Shown here piece after piece: positions 11,633 through 39,570 of a stretch of 64,000 nt of DNA. Location: assembly GCF_900496995.4 (NCBI RefSeq), contig NC_044004.1:3038001-3102000 (forward strand), given 5' to 3'. Both the position numbers and the translations under genes were made by a program. The stretch's first letter is position 1. Each line of letters begins with the position of its first letter. The notes beneath the pieces are model-generated. The model was not told the origin of the DNA and searched no databases. It saw only the letters and a program-made list of their open reading frames with translations. Origin of the DNA: Aquila chrysaetos chrysaetos (taxonomy: Eukaryota > Chordata > Aves > Accipitriformes > Accipitridae).

Positions 11633-12904
11633 CGCTGGAGTGGATGGGATGCCATGACCGTCACTCAGCCTGGGCGATTCCTCTTCCTAGCAGGAATTTG
11701 GCCAAGGTGTTTGAAGCCTGAAGAGCAGTGGGGGGGGGGCACAGTAGGGACGTTGTTAAATCTCTTTCTGGAAGGTTTTGCTGGAAGAGGCCTTGGTTGT
11801 GTGATGCTGTTGGGTTTGGGTCTGTTCCCCCTCCGTTTCCCAGCCATCTTCTTGTCTGTAGCCTTCTCCTTTTACACCCACAGAGAAGGTCTCATTCAGG
11901 GAGTGATCCCTTGAGTCAAAAAAGAAAGTCCTCTTGGCAATCCTCCACATCTTCCTTGTTTGGTCCCAGGAGGCCCCAGGGAAACATGTCCTGGTGGTCC
12001 AAAAGGTGACCTGCACCCCGGTCCCTCTGGACAGTGCAGTGAGGACAGATTTTGCAGACATCCTGTAAAGGCTCCTTATCTCGGCTTCAGAACATACCAG
12101 AGGGTCTGTGCAGCAGCCTTCACCAGGTGCCTCATGTTGAATTTGCCTTACTTGGTGTCCCTGGCTCTGCTGCTGGGACCTTTGCTCATCTCTGCTGCTC
12201 CATTCCGCCAGTGCTGGGTGCGCAGGCAGGACCCCAGTGCAGTAAGTCACACTGCCTTCTGCTCATTCGTGACAAGAGACACTCCTGTGATGAGAACACG
12301 CCAGGCCAGACCGTGTGCAAGCTGTCCCCTCTCCCAGGAGCTGTTGTCCCACTTTGGTGCTTTTCTTTGGAGCATCCTCCCCTGCTCCTGAGGGTCAGGG
12401 ATGGGCTCTGGGGTCACTTCATGCAGCACTGACACCCTGGAGATGAAGCTGAGGGTCAGGAAAGAGCTGCATCTAACCAGCTTTCTCAAGGATCAACCTC
12501 ATTTCACCCCCCTCCAGCCAGGGAAAGTGGGATTATGCTTTAAGAGGAACATTTCACACAATGCTAGCATTAAGTGGACTTGGTCCCACACAGGATTGTT
12601 GAGCGTCTTTGATATTCAGGCTGAATTTTTAGAGCCTGGCTAGGAGAGTGGATGTAGTTCTCACTTTTCCCGATACCTGGTGCTATGGGATAGGAATATA
12701 GGAAACTTGCGTCCAGGCTGAGACACAAATAGGATTGACTCTGCATGCTGCAGGGAGGCCACATGCGGTGGTTGAGATGCTCTGGGTTATCTTGAAGGTC
12801 CCATTTAAAATTGCAGTCCGTAATTTCCCTGCTATCCCCAGGGATCAGCTTGGAATGTGAGGGGATTGGGCTGCAAGATTTCTGAGATAAAATCCTCAAA
12901 CCCA

Positions 12905-12910
12905 AATAAA
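12905..12910 (+). terminator. MAVS: First candidate polyadenylation signal after MAVS
   Basis: This is the first canonical AATAAA downstream of the MAVS stop codon, about 1.27 kb after it. Later hexamers at 13699, 14117 and 14583 are alternatives. Use cannot be judged from sequence alone. Confidence 0.3.
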
Positions 12911-13739
12911 TATCCCCAGCTTCCCCCTGCCCAGGGCAGCTTTTGGGAGCAGAAGCAGCCCTGCTCAGTCGCTGTTGGCATGCATTTCTAGCTCAAGGCA
13001 GAGTTCAGTGATCACCAACTGTGCTGCCCACTTCTTCTGTTTCTGTGGCTACAGGTTGTTCGCCATCTCATCTACTCCCTCCCAAAAGCACAGGGGCACA
13101 AAAGTAACAAAACTACTTTTTTGTAGTTAAACAGTTATTACGGCTAGAGGATTCTTTTTTTTTTTAAGCTCTAAAGATGCCAGTGCAGACTTTCAGGTGT
13201 TCCCACCCTCCCGTGATTTGCTGGGGGGCAACAGGGGAGCTGTTGCAGGAGGCAGGACTGGGCAAAACATTTGTCGATCTGCTGGTGGATTTGCACAGCA
13301 GAAGGTTCGTGCCATGGGCTGGCATGGTTTGAATCCGGCGAGCCCACAAGGATGCCATGGGCTTTAAACCATTGCAGCGGCCTGGTGCTGGTGGCTGGGC
13401 TGCACTCTTAATCCAGGCTGTTGCTTCTTCCCTGCTTTACTGTGGGCAGTAACTTATTCCTCCTGGATTCCCGCCGTTTGGCACAGCTTCCCGAAATACG
13501 ACCTTCCTGCTGGCAGGGGAGCAGGAGGGAGATGAATGCCCCGGTGCCTGGCTGCAAAGTGCAGCCATCGTGCCCAGAGCTTGGCCTGCGCTGGGAAGGG
13601 TCCGTCAGCCCTGCGACGGGGCGAACGGCTGCTCCTCCCTCCTAATGCTTTCCCTTTGCCCAAAAATACAAGAAGTGCCTCCCTTAAACGATAAGGACAA
13701 TAAATATGTGCAATAGTGAGGTGTTGGTTTTGATCTGAC

Positions 13740-13925
13740 AGGGCTGCTCTCTAGGTGAACTTGAGGTGCTCATTACTTGCTCGGTGCCCGGTGCTTTATC
13801 TGTCAGAGGAAGGGACAGTGCTTTTAAATACACCTGACTTCTACTGACCCCATTTGAAGATAACGTGGTGACTTGTCCAAAATCTCCCGCAAGCAGGGAA
13901 GAGAACCCGGGATTCATCAGTCCCC
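13740..13925. repeat. Possible ancient SINE (MIR-like) fragment
   Basis: The string around 13860-13915 (gataacgtggtgacttgtccaaaa, then agagaacccgggattcatcag) resembles the core-to-tail part of old tRNA-derived SINEs, where 'aacttgcccaaggtcac' is followed by 'gggattcgaaccc'. The match is weak and diverged, so this is only a suggestion. Confidence 0.25.
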
Positions 13926-16900
13926 AATAAGATGGTTTTTTTTCCTCAGCTTTCGTAATTTTGTCAGTGAGGGCTTTGTAGAGACCTGTCACTTCCCTGT
14001 GAAAGCTGCAGTTTTGAGCACTAAGAATTGCTCTTTATTTGCAGTGGGTAAGGAAATGTCCCCAAATCCTTTCACCTTGTTAAAAGGCTCGTGTTTACTA
14101 CTGAATATTGCACCAAAATAAAGCAGAATACGTATTGTAAAGCAGAGTACATGAGCCTGCATACCCACACTGCAGAATCCATCCCAAAATTCATTAAAGA
14201 GAGGGGGCGCGTGCCTTCTCGACACGCTTTCTGCGTGATTCAGAGGATGTCCGTGAGATCCCAAACCAGCAGCATCCATACCAAGGCCCTCTTCTCTGTT
14301 GCTTTACCTGCCTGCAAAATTCTTCACATATTTTCCCACTCCTTTTTAGCAATGGCTTGTATGCTTTGCCTTTTCACATCAGACTGCTCTTATGAAACAG
14401 CTGGTTTATTACCACTTCAGACTCGATAAAAGCATACATTCAGTTTTCTGCTGTGAAGTGCCGGTGTTTTCACAGTTGTAATGTAGCACTTTAAAAGCAT
14501 AATCAGCAGGTGAACCTGCAGGAGGGAACTGTGTCCCCGCACATCTTTTAAAAAAAGAAAAAAAGCCTTTTACTAACTGTATAATAAAATTGTTTGCCAC
14601 TTCGCATTCAACTTATAAGGTTGCCATGTGTGTTTGTAAGATGAGGGGGATGCATCTGAGCTTTTGAAGCCTCTGTGGAACAAGGAAAGTTTTCCCACAG
14701 ATGTTGTCTGGAGAATTAAATCACCTAACTTACCTGCTTAGGGAGTGGAGGCTGTAAAGAAGAATCCAAACAGCCCTCCTCTGCTTTTCTGGGGAGGCTT
14801 GCAGCAGTTCATGCACCTTGGTTTTCCTATTTAAGAAGACAGGTGCTTTTAGAAAAGGCTGTTTGTAGAACTTTTGCCATATACAATTCCAAGCAAACTC
14901 CATCCGTGGGAGTTGAATGGTTTCCCTTGCTGTGGAGCTGCGTTTGGATTTCTTGGAGAACCCTTGCCTGCGTATTGAGGAGCGTCTGCCAGAAATTCAT
15001 CTTCCTCGCCTCTTCCTCCTCCTTGGCCTGCCCCTGGGCAGCCAGTTCTGGTAAGACCCTTGCTTCAATCTTAGGAGTAGCATGCTGAGCACTTAGGGGT
15101 GACACCTCCTGTTCCAGCATCCCAGAGACTAGACTTGACCTCCCAGGGTTTGGGGGTAGGTTCAGACAGTGCCAAGAACCACCGACTCTGCGGTCCTCTG
15201 GTGAAAGGGGCAGATAAACCCCTCTCTCTTGCTTACAGTGACGTCTGGATCTGTGCCAGCGTCTTGAGCAGGAGGTTTATGAAACCATTGCTAGAGGAAA
15301 TGCTTTGAAGGGCGCTACTGGCACAGTGACACAGTGAGACTGAGGCCATCAGTCCGTATCAGGAAGAGGGGGACAAGATTTGGGGACAGTTTCCAGACCT
15401 CGTTTCGGAGCGAGCACAGGTCCTGGTCTAGAGGATGCCCACCATGGCAGGTCATAGGAAGCCCAGAGGGCAGGTTCGAGATGAAGTTGGGGAGGGTGTT
15501 TCTCAATGCAGCATATAGCTGAGCTGCAGAAGTTGTGTCCTCAGGATGTTGTGGTTGCCAAAGAGGAACTCGACCAAGTTCTGGAAAGAGAAATGCACCA
15601 AAGGCTTTTAAGCAAAGGTCTGAGCTGCAAAATGTTTCGAGCTAGAAGAGTGTTTGGGAGCAATAGGGCTATAGGCAGCTGTGGCTGAGCGGTGGCAGGC
15701 TGGGAGGGAAGGGACTGGATGTAACCAGGTGCACACCATGAGCAGATGTGTGCTGAGGTGGACAGTATGCACCAAGCCCAGCACACTGCTCACACTTCTT
15801 GATGATCCAGATTCTCCCAGATTGTCTGGTTCAGTCAGATCCTGGGATCGTGCACAGAAGAAGTAGCTGGGCCACCTTTGCCCCGCTGGGATCAGCTCCG
15901 GCGTGCAGGCAGCAGCAGTGGTTGCTCCCCAGGTACCGCACCCCATCTGCTGAGCAGCTTTGGGCTTGGCCTGACCTGCAGAAAAGAGATACCAACGTCA
16001 CCAAACCCGCCCCTGTGCCCGGCTCCGGCTCAGCCTGCGCTGGCAAGGGAGCCCTAGGGGTGAGCTGGCCTGCGGTGTACGCCTTTTGGGGACAGGCAGG
16101 AAGCTTTCGAGCAGCATGAAGGAAACAGCCCTTTTCAGTAGCATTACATGCGCTCCACTCTGCCTTTTAAAGAAGAGGCTCCCAAGGGCTCTGCTGTGTA
16201 TTCACAGCTGAGACATCCCACTAGCTCTCCTCGCTTTCTGCTTTCCCAGCTAGAGCTCTTGACTTATAACCCAGGTATATGAAACGCATTCAGGGTTTGG
16301 TATTGACAATACTCTGAACTTCAGGCAGCGAAGCTCAGCGAGTTTGTTTTTTAACAAAATGAAGGCAATGCTTTTATGAAGAAGGGTTATTTTTCTTCAG
16401 AAAGGTTATGCTTCATCTTGTATCAGCACCAACACCATTTGTATGCTTTTTGCACTTGCCCAACAGGATATTAAAATTATACAGACTAAATCTGACCAAT
16501 CCCTTTGCCCTGTTTTCACCACAGCAACCAGAATTCAGCAAATTCTTAGTGAAATTGTGACACCTTTTTTCAATGTCGGTCACTTATCCCTTTGGTATCG
16601 AATTAATGCCTGAGGATTGTGGTGAGCTGAGATTAACACGGTGCAGGTGAAGAGCACCATGGGTCACTGGGCTGCAGTTACATGCTTGGCCATGCTCTAG
16701 GTATGTTAGACATCAGTTAACATTCCACCTAGGAACCTCCGTCTTGTTACAACGGGAACTGTTACGGCATGATATAATCTGGGAGTCAGTTTTTCTTCTT
16801 GAATGTCATCCTGTTGATCGTTGCTTGCACCCCTCTTTATGGTCACCTCAATTTTTCTGCTGCCTGGATGGCTACTGCTGCAGTTGTTAGCTCAGCATTA

Positions 16901-17499
16901 ATAAATATAGGGTCAGAGTTCAAAGAACTGGATGTGTCAGCACTTAAATTACATTGTGACATATAGGGGAGCCCAGGATTGGGCCTGAATGTATCCTGAA
17001 GCCTTGACCCTTGCTTCATTGTCTCTCCTCCTAAACCTCCCCTCTCCGTTCCCATTTTGTTGTGTCTGTCCTTTCTACTACGCTTGCAAGATCTTTGGAG
17101 AACTTGAGTGTTTTGATCTGCCCTCACTGGAAGAGGGAGTTTGGGTCCAGCTTCATCTCTGAGGCCTCATGAAGGGGAGCGGGACTTCTTTCTGCTGTTC
17201 GTCTGTCTCTGTAGGAGGGAAACCTTAGCTCTCCGCAACAAGGCCGTAGCCCTACTAGTTGTCCTCCAGGACATGTCGAGCTCAGAAACATCCGATTCTG
17301 TTTCACTTCACATTTGTGCCTGTAACGTGGCCCGGAGAGGCAGCCTCCGAAGACGCCGCTTTCAAGCACGCCTTTGGGACAGAGCGTCCTCACAGGCAGC
17401 GTCGGCGGCGGCAGTCTTGAGCTTCCCAGAGACGGCAAATGAAGGAGAAGGGCGAGTTTAGGAGGTTTAGGCCCCAGGCCTCAATGGCCCCAGGCCGGC

Positions 17500-18223
17500 C
17501 TGGCCCAGCCACCGCGGGAGGGCCGTGGCGGAGGCCGTGGGGCGCAGGCCCGACACGGTGGGGGGCCTGGGGGCCGCAGAGCCGCCCCACAGTGAGGGGC
17601 TGAGGGGGGGCTCGCTATCTGCATATGCAAATCGTATGCAAAGCAGTCGTCCCGTCCCGTCCCCCCCCCCCCGGCGCGGCGCGGCCCGGCCCAGCCCAAG
17701 CGGGCCTACTGCGGTCTTCCCTTCGGCCCCTTCCCGCGTTGCCATAGTTACCCGGGCTGTCAATCAGCCTGCCTTCCCCCGCCCCGCCCCGCCGGACGCC
17801 TCACATCATTGGACAGCTGCCGTGTCATTCTCTTTCCGAGGGAAACCCATAGGGCAACGCTGTCACATATCTACCCGCCCCCGCCGGCGCCTTCGTCCCC
17901 GCCCCGTCCCGAGCCTGCGCATTCGATTGGGTAGCCGCTCTCGTCACTATCCGCGGCCGTCCGATCCCTCTCTCCCATTGGAGAAGCCGCCTGTCGCTCC
18001 GTACAGCGGAGGGCGCGGATTGGGGACCGCCTCACGGCCTATCCCGCCCCACCCCGGAGGGAGGGGGGGGGGCCGGGGGCGCGCGCGCGCGGCGCGGGGA
18101 GGGGGGGCGGTGGGGGGCCGTTTGGCGCAGGCGCGCTGGAGGCGGTGGCTGCGGCGGCGGCGGCCGTGAGGAGAGCTGAGGGGCGGCGGGGCGGGCGGCC
18201 CATGGGGCCGGGCCGCGCTGCGG
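17500..18223 (+). promoter_or_regulatory. PANK2: PANK2 CpG-island promoter
   Basis: This dense CpG island ends in the PANK2 first coding exon. It holds a consensus octamer ATGCAAAT at 17625-17632, an imperfect RFX-like X-box at 17738-17751, and inverted CCAAT boxes (ATTGG) near 17813 and 17924 with another near 17978. The last 150 bases are C- and G-rich without TATA. The arrangement of multiple NF-Y-type boxes in a TATA-less island is typical of housekeeping promoters. The transcription start is not determined. Confidence 0.7.
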
Positions 18224-34507
<16,284 letters not shown>

Positions 34508-36762
34508 TTCCATGCAGATTCTGTACGTTGGACCTACGAAGTTGTGGCACTTCCTGGGTCACTAAGCCCAAGTTTCGCTTTAAAACATCTGTTCACTGAC
34601 TGTTAAACTAATTGTGCGTGACCTAATCAGAAAAGGAAAGGACTGTTGCGTTTCTGTCTGTAAACAGTTGAAACCAGTCTTCGATTACAACACAGGTTTG
34701 TTTAAAAGGAGTATATATGCAAATGTACTGTCCGAAGGTGGTGGTTCTATCTGGAACATCTGTAGGGCATTCAGTCACATCAAACAGCCCTTTTTATGTA
34801 GTCTTTTCCATGTTTAGTGGTGGTGACATAATAGATGTGCACTCTATTCCTTCCATCAAGATTCCTTTGAGTGCTGAATGTCTACCCAGTTCACAGTTTA
34901 TATAGAGTTCAGCTGCAGCGTTTTGTGTTCCGCAAACGAAAGGCATCGTGTTCACATTGTGCTGTTAATTGTCTGTAAAGGGGAAAGAATATCAGCACAG
35001 CCCTGGCATGTAAAAACCATACGGACCACTTCTGTCTCCTCTGAACCCTACAGTGGCCTGTGAAACACCGTTGTGCTGTCAGTAAGGCTTTATTCCTGTT
35101 ACCGCAGCTTCTTATCTATGTATACGAGAGACGAAAGGTAAGGCACAAATCCTGTGTCTCGGGTTGATTCCAATTTCAGCCTGTAACACTTCTGTACAGA
35201 CCACAGTACCCTTTAGGGTGTGCCATAGTGCTGGATAGTGTTGGGAGTGTCTGTCAACCTCTGACCTTGAGATCTGCTAAAAGCAAATTTGAGGATGAAG
35301 TAGAGTGGTGGTGGGGCTTTTTGTTTGTTTTTTTTTTTTTTTTTTTTTCTCTGTGTAAAACTTGGCTGCATATAACTATACCAAAGAGATTATTTTTTTT
35401 TCAGTCATACACTTGGGATCTTCTCTGTAATGTTCCATTTTACATTTATAAACTGCTAAACTACTTTGGTTTCCGGGGGAAACCTCTCCTTCCCATATGC
35501 ATGCTGTGCTCTTCTCTGTTTTCTCTGTGCGTGCCGTCTTGCATACCGCCTGCAAACTGGGTCGCTGCAGTCTGGAACCCCTAAAGACGCTGCGCTCTCA
35601 GGATGCGGATTTAGAAATGGCTTACTGCGCGCTGAATAGATGCTGATAGCAGACAGCAGTTTAAAAAAGAAAAGCAGCACGCGCACGGTTTGTAATCTGC
35701 CCGCCCTTCCTCCTGTCTCTGCTTCGCTCTGCTCTTTGCAGAAATTCTTCCCAGGCTTGGACCTCGCATTACGAAATGAAGATGATCTCTATCGTGTCCT
35801 CTTGGCCGTGCTACTAGCATCAGTTATTTCAGTGTAACTGTGCTCCAGTCGGGGAGTGTGGAAAAAGCTGCTTTTCTGAAAAGCCATCTGCACCTTCCCT
35901 TGATGATGTAAGCTAAATGGAGATGCTACTTCACTGTTCTCTGCAAGACGGTGCTCTGGCTTTCCAGCTGAGCAGCTCAGCTATATGTAGAAGCCGTCCT
36001 TCCGTGAGCAAGCTGAAGCAGCCTTTTGTGGAAATGCAAGCACGGACCAGTTCAGTTCATACTTATTGGGGTTTATCGCAGGACATCGGAATGGCTGTCG
36101 TCCTGGCTCGAACACATCTTTTAAGGTCACGGTTTCTTTCCAGAGAAGTTGATTTTCAGCTCTCTGATCCCGATGCGCCTTTTGATGACCGATCGCAGCG
36201 CTGGACAGCCTGTGCTGGTTCGGGAACTTGCAGTTTGGCCGCAGTAACGTGCAGTAGAGGTGCAGGAGCAGCACAGCAAATCGTGTCCAGCTCTACCTGT
36301 TGCTGCAGCCCGAGATCCGAGTACTCACAAGGTGCTCCACAGTTCGCTGGGTTTGTTGCACGGTACCGGCCTCTCTTTTGGGCCTGAAAAGGGAAGAAAC
36401 TACAAATTTGGAAGACGTACTCTTTGCTAGGTTAGATGTTTCTGTTTCTGTCAAAGCCTGTCCTGTCAGCTCTGCTGGGTAAGTGTTCCAGACAGCAGAC
36501 ACAGCGTAAAACAAGGCATTTTCTCAACTTCAGTTAACCGTGGGCCTGGAACTTCCTGAATACATCCAGTAATTTGAGAACAGTAAAATGGGGGGGAAAA
36601 AAGAGAGCAGTGTTCACATGAAAGGTAATCTTTGCTGTGTGCTGTCTGTAGAAGACAGTTTGTGTGCTTTTCCTGCAGTATAGTGCAGGTTTCAGCTGTA
36701 TCCCACTCCGCGTTCAATATAACGTGGTACTTTTAGAGGTGAGGGGTTGGAGCAGGATAACA

Positions 36763-36920
36763 CAGAATCAATCGTAGTGTGGTTTGGGTTGGAAGGGACC
36801 TTCAAAGATCACCTAGTTCCAACCCCCCTGCCACGGGCGGGGACACCTTCCACTAGAGCAGGTTGCTCAGAGCCCCATCCAACCTGGCCTTGAACACTGC
36901 CAGGGATGGGGCAGCCCTGA
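36763..36920 (-). repeat. Short CR1 3' fragment, antisense, in PANK2 3' UTR
   Basis: The segment has acagaatcaatcgtagtgtgg, ttgggttggaagggacctt, gatcacctagttccaacc, and gagccccatccaacctggcc followed by ttgaacactgccagggatgg. This is the hallmark 3' terminal part of avian CR1 on the minus strand, truncated after about 150 bp. It is a different CR1 subfamily from the copy at 32800. Confidence 0.92.
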
Positions 36921-37685
36921 TTTATTCTTCATTTCTTGTGAAATCACACAAAAGATAACCCTAAGGAGGTGTATTAAAAACAACTCCACTTCCCAATTGC
37001 TGATTGTAGGTTTTCTAGACTTAACTCTTTCTCTACCATATAAAAGGTAACACATGGCACATAGCCGGCTGCAATTTCAGCCAGGTCACCCACCCTCACA
37101 GTCAAAACTCGGGCCCCGGTTTGACTCGTGGAAAAGAAACAGAAACACACTTCGGCTTTTTGAAATGCCCTTGTGCCCAGGACCCACTTCGCTCCTTGGT
37201 GTAATACTTCAGCGATGCGCTGGGCTGCCGCGGGCTTATCAGCTTTAATTAGTCCTGGGGGTTTTATACAGACCACATCGGTGTTGGGAAGGTGTATAAT
37301 CCTCCTCTGAATCCTCCTAACATACAGGACGGCTGGTTTGTTTTTTTTTTTAATAGCAGTAGGCTTTGGGAGCTGAAGAGCGACGGAAGGAAGGAGCCAC
37401 CTTGAAATGATTTTGTTACGCAGAGGGAAGCTGTTGGAGAGCAGAGAAGCCCCTGCAGCCTGCGAGAAATCCCTGCCCAGAGGCGCTGGAGTAGGTGCCG
37501 GGCTGGCGTCCCTGGGAGCAGCGTCCCGCGGGTTTTCTTACCCCTGTTCGTTCTGCGCGCTTGTGTGTGTTAACACCTTTTTTTTCCTGTGGATTTTGAG
37601 TAGATCCTGTGTGGTCATGTCCAACACCAAAGTCTTTGATGTATTGTGTGTATTTTTTTGTAAATTTTTTTTTTGTTGTTCTTGT

Positions 37686-37691
37686 AATAAA
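37686..37691 (+). terminator. PANK2: Candidate PANK2 polyadenylation signal
   Basis: AATAAA lies within a T-rich, TTGTT-containing context of the kind flanking cleavage sites, about 3.2 kb after the stop codon. It lies before the convergent RNF24 end at about 39.58 kb, so the two genes do not overlap at these signals. Confidence 0.6.
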
Positions 37692-37710
37692 ATATTACAG
37701 TTATTTTTAT

Positions 37711-38898
37711 ATACTTGAAACTTTTCTCTTGTTTGCTTCTTGCCTCGTTCTTCCTAGCTGCGGAGCAAAGGGATGAATGTTGATCTGAACGGGTGTCAAG
37801 AACATGCTGGTGAAATAGGTGTAAACGAGCCCTTTCAGTTGATTTTAGGAACTTATTAAAAATAACTGTCGTCAATCCTCGATTACTCTTCACTCCCTGC
37901 ATGTTCTGGTCTCTGGAAATGAGTTGCATTTCAAAGGGGGGGGGGGGGGAAATATGTAAAAATTCAGTATTTGCCTGTTGCTGGTAGTGAGGATCCCTTC
38001 TCGATGCTCGGTCCCATCCCCGGCTAGTAACGTTTTTAAGCAGATACCTTAAAACCAGGCTTCTAAACCAGGTCTGACTAAAACCTGAACGCTGGCACGG
38101 GTCTGTGCTGCTGGGAGAAGGTGGATTTGTGTACGACCGGGGTTGGGTCTGGGCTTATTTTTGCAGCTCGGTTTCAAAACCCCGAGGCTTTCTGAGGGAC
38201 GTGATGTGGTTTTCTTAGCAGCAGGCTCCCAGCACCGGTAAGTCCAGCGAGGGAGGTGGTTCTCGCATCGTTCCGGGGCAAATTGCAGCATTTTAGGGTT
38301 TGGTGAAAGACTTCTTTGATGGTAGGTGATGATCGGTGCTTTGGAGGCCCTTTAACGTACGGATGACGTGAGTTGGATTGGAGGTGGAAGCAAGGCATCT
38401 CTCCAGAGCGGGAACCGTGGGATGGAAGTAACAAAAATAATTGTGATTTGTGCGTCTTGTGCTCTTGGCTCGGCCAGACCCTCTGCTGCTTTGTCCCACC
38501 GGCGGGAATCTTCACCCAGCGAGCTCTCTGTGCCCGTGGACTTGTCGGGAGCTTCCAGAAGTTGACTAGGAGGGCAGCAAGAAGGTGGTTCCTCGCGTTT
38601 CCTTCTGGAGAAGTTGAAGCAGAACATCTCCAGGTGGGAACCTAACCCCCCCCCCCCCCCCCCCCAGCACCCAGCTCTGGGGGTGCAGCCAGCACTAGAG
38701 GGCAGCAGCCCTCCGCGCTGGGCAGGGACCGGGGGGGGGGACAGCAGGACAGGGGGACAGCAGGACAGGGCAAGGTGGGAGCCCTTCTTCCTCCACACCA
38801 GGTTTCCGCAGGGATGGCAACTTGGGATGGCCCCAGCTAAGCAACCCGTCAAGGGGAAAGGCAGCCGGGGGGGGGGAGAGATTTGAGAGGAGGAAAAG

Positions 38899-38934
<36 letters not shown>

Positions 38935-39570
38935 CTGCCCGTTTCGTGAAGCCTGGAGGAAGAGCGTGGGTGAAACGAGGCGAGAGGGAGATGGGGAATC
39001 GAGGTGGACCCCAGGAAATCCCGTAGCGTGCAGGCTGGGAGCTGAACTCCTCCGAATCCCGTGGGCGGTGGGAGGTTGGCGTTAGTCCAGCCGGGTCTCG
39101 TCCCGGGGAGCCCCTGCTCCAGGGTTTGGCCTGGGAAGGCTGTTTGGAGGAGAAACCTCCAGGCCCTGCCCGGGACGCGCAAAATCCCCCTCGGCCGGGG
39201 ATTTCCAGGGTGCGTGGGGCAGCGAGCCAGCCCCGCCGGGGTGGGTGCTGATTTCCCCGATCCGGCACCGGCCGGGAGCAAAGCTCCGCTCCGGGCCCAA
39301 GGGATGTTGCTGGAGGGAGACACGGACAATGGGACCCCCCCCCCAACCCCAAACCAGCCCATTTTCCAGCTCCCCCTTGCAGAAAGGGCTGGAGCCAGAG
39401 GTGGGACAGTGGGTCCCAGCCCCACTGGGGACAATCCTGGGGTGATACAGGGCTGAGCAATGAGGGATGCTCCCGTTTTCCCATGGGAGGATAGACACTC
39501 CCCCCCCCCAACCCTGTCCCGTGGCCGGGGTCTCCCAAGTGGAACCCCCCCCTTGCAAACACACTCCTGC
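37711..39570. other. Gap between convergent PANK2 and RNF24 ends, with long homopolymers
   Basis: No gene is supported. Notable tracts are a G run near 37937, 20 C at 38646-38665 and 32 T at 38903-38934. The GC-rich stretch 38600-39550 yields long chance frames on both strands that read through the homopolymers as Pro, Gly or Lys repeats. Confidence 0.6.

Larger units (their letters stand above)
11633..17480. other. MAVS 3' flank and MAVS-PANK2 intergenic region
   Basis: No further gene is supported here. The MAVS 3' UTR must start at 11633. AATAAA hexamers occur at 12905, 13699, 14117 and 14583, and I cannot say which is used. The remainder is ordinary mixed-composition sequence. Short frames around 15500-15700 and 17100-17460 have no recognisable domain. 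GC content climbs after about 17300 into the PANK2 island. Confidence 0.5.
34508..37710 (+). other. PANK2: Probable PANK2 3' UTR
   Basis: From the PANK2 stop to a canonical signal at 37686 the sequence is AT-rich with TTTT tracts and lacks any supportable coding frame. It includes an antisense CR1 piece at 36763-36920. The 3' end (ttgtaataaaatattacagtt within a T-rich stretch) looks like a genuine cleavage region. Shorter alternative 3' ends cannot be excluded. Confidence 0.6.

Noticed and set aside
38352-39434. Minus-strand open frame of about 360 codons
   Set aside because: It runs through C and T homopolymers, is Pro/Ser/Lys-rich with no domain, overlaps equally long frames on the other strand, and lies between two convergent gene ends.
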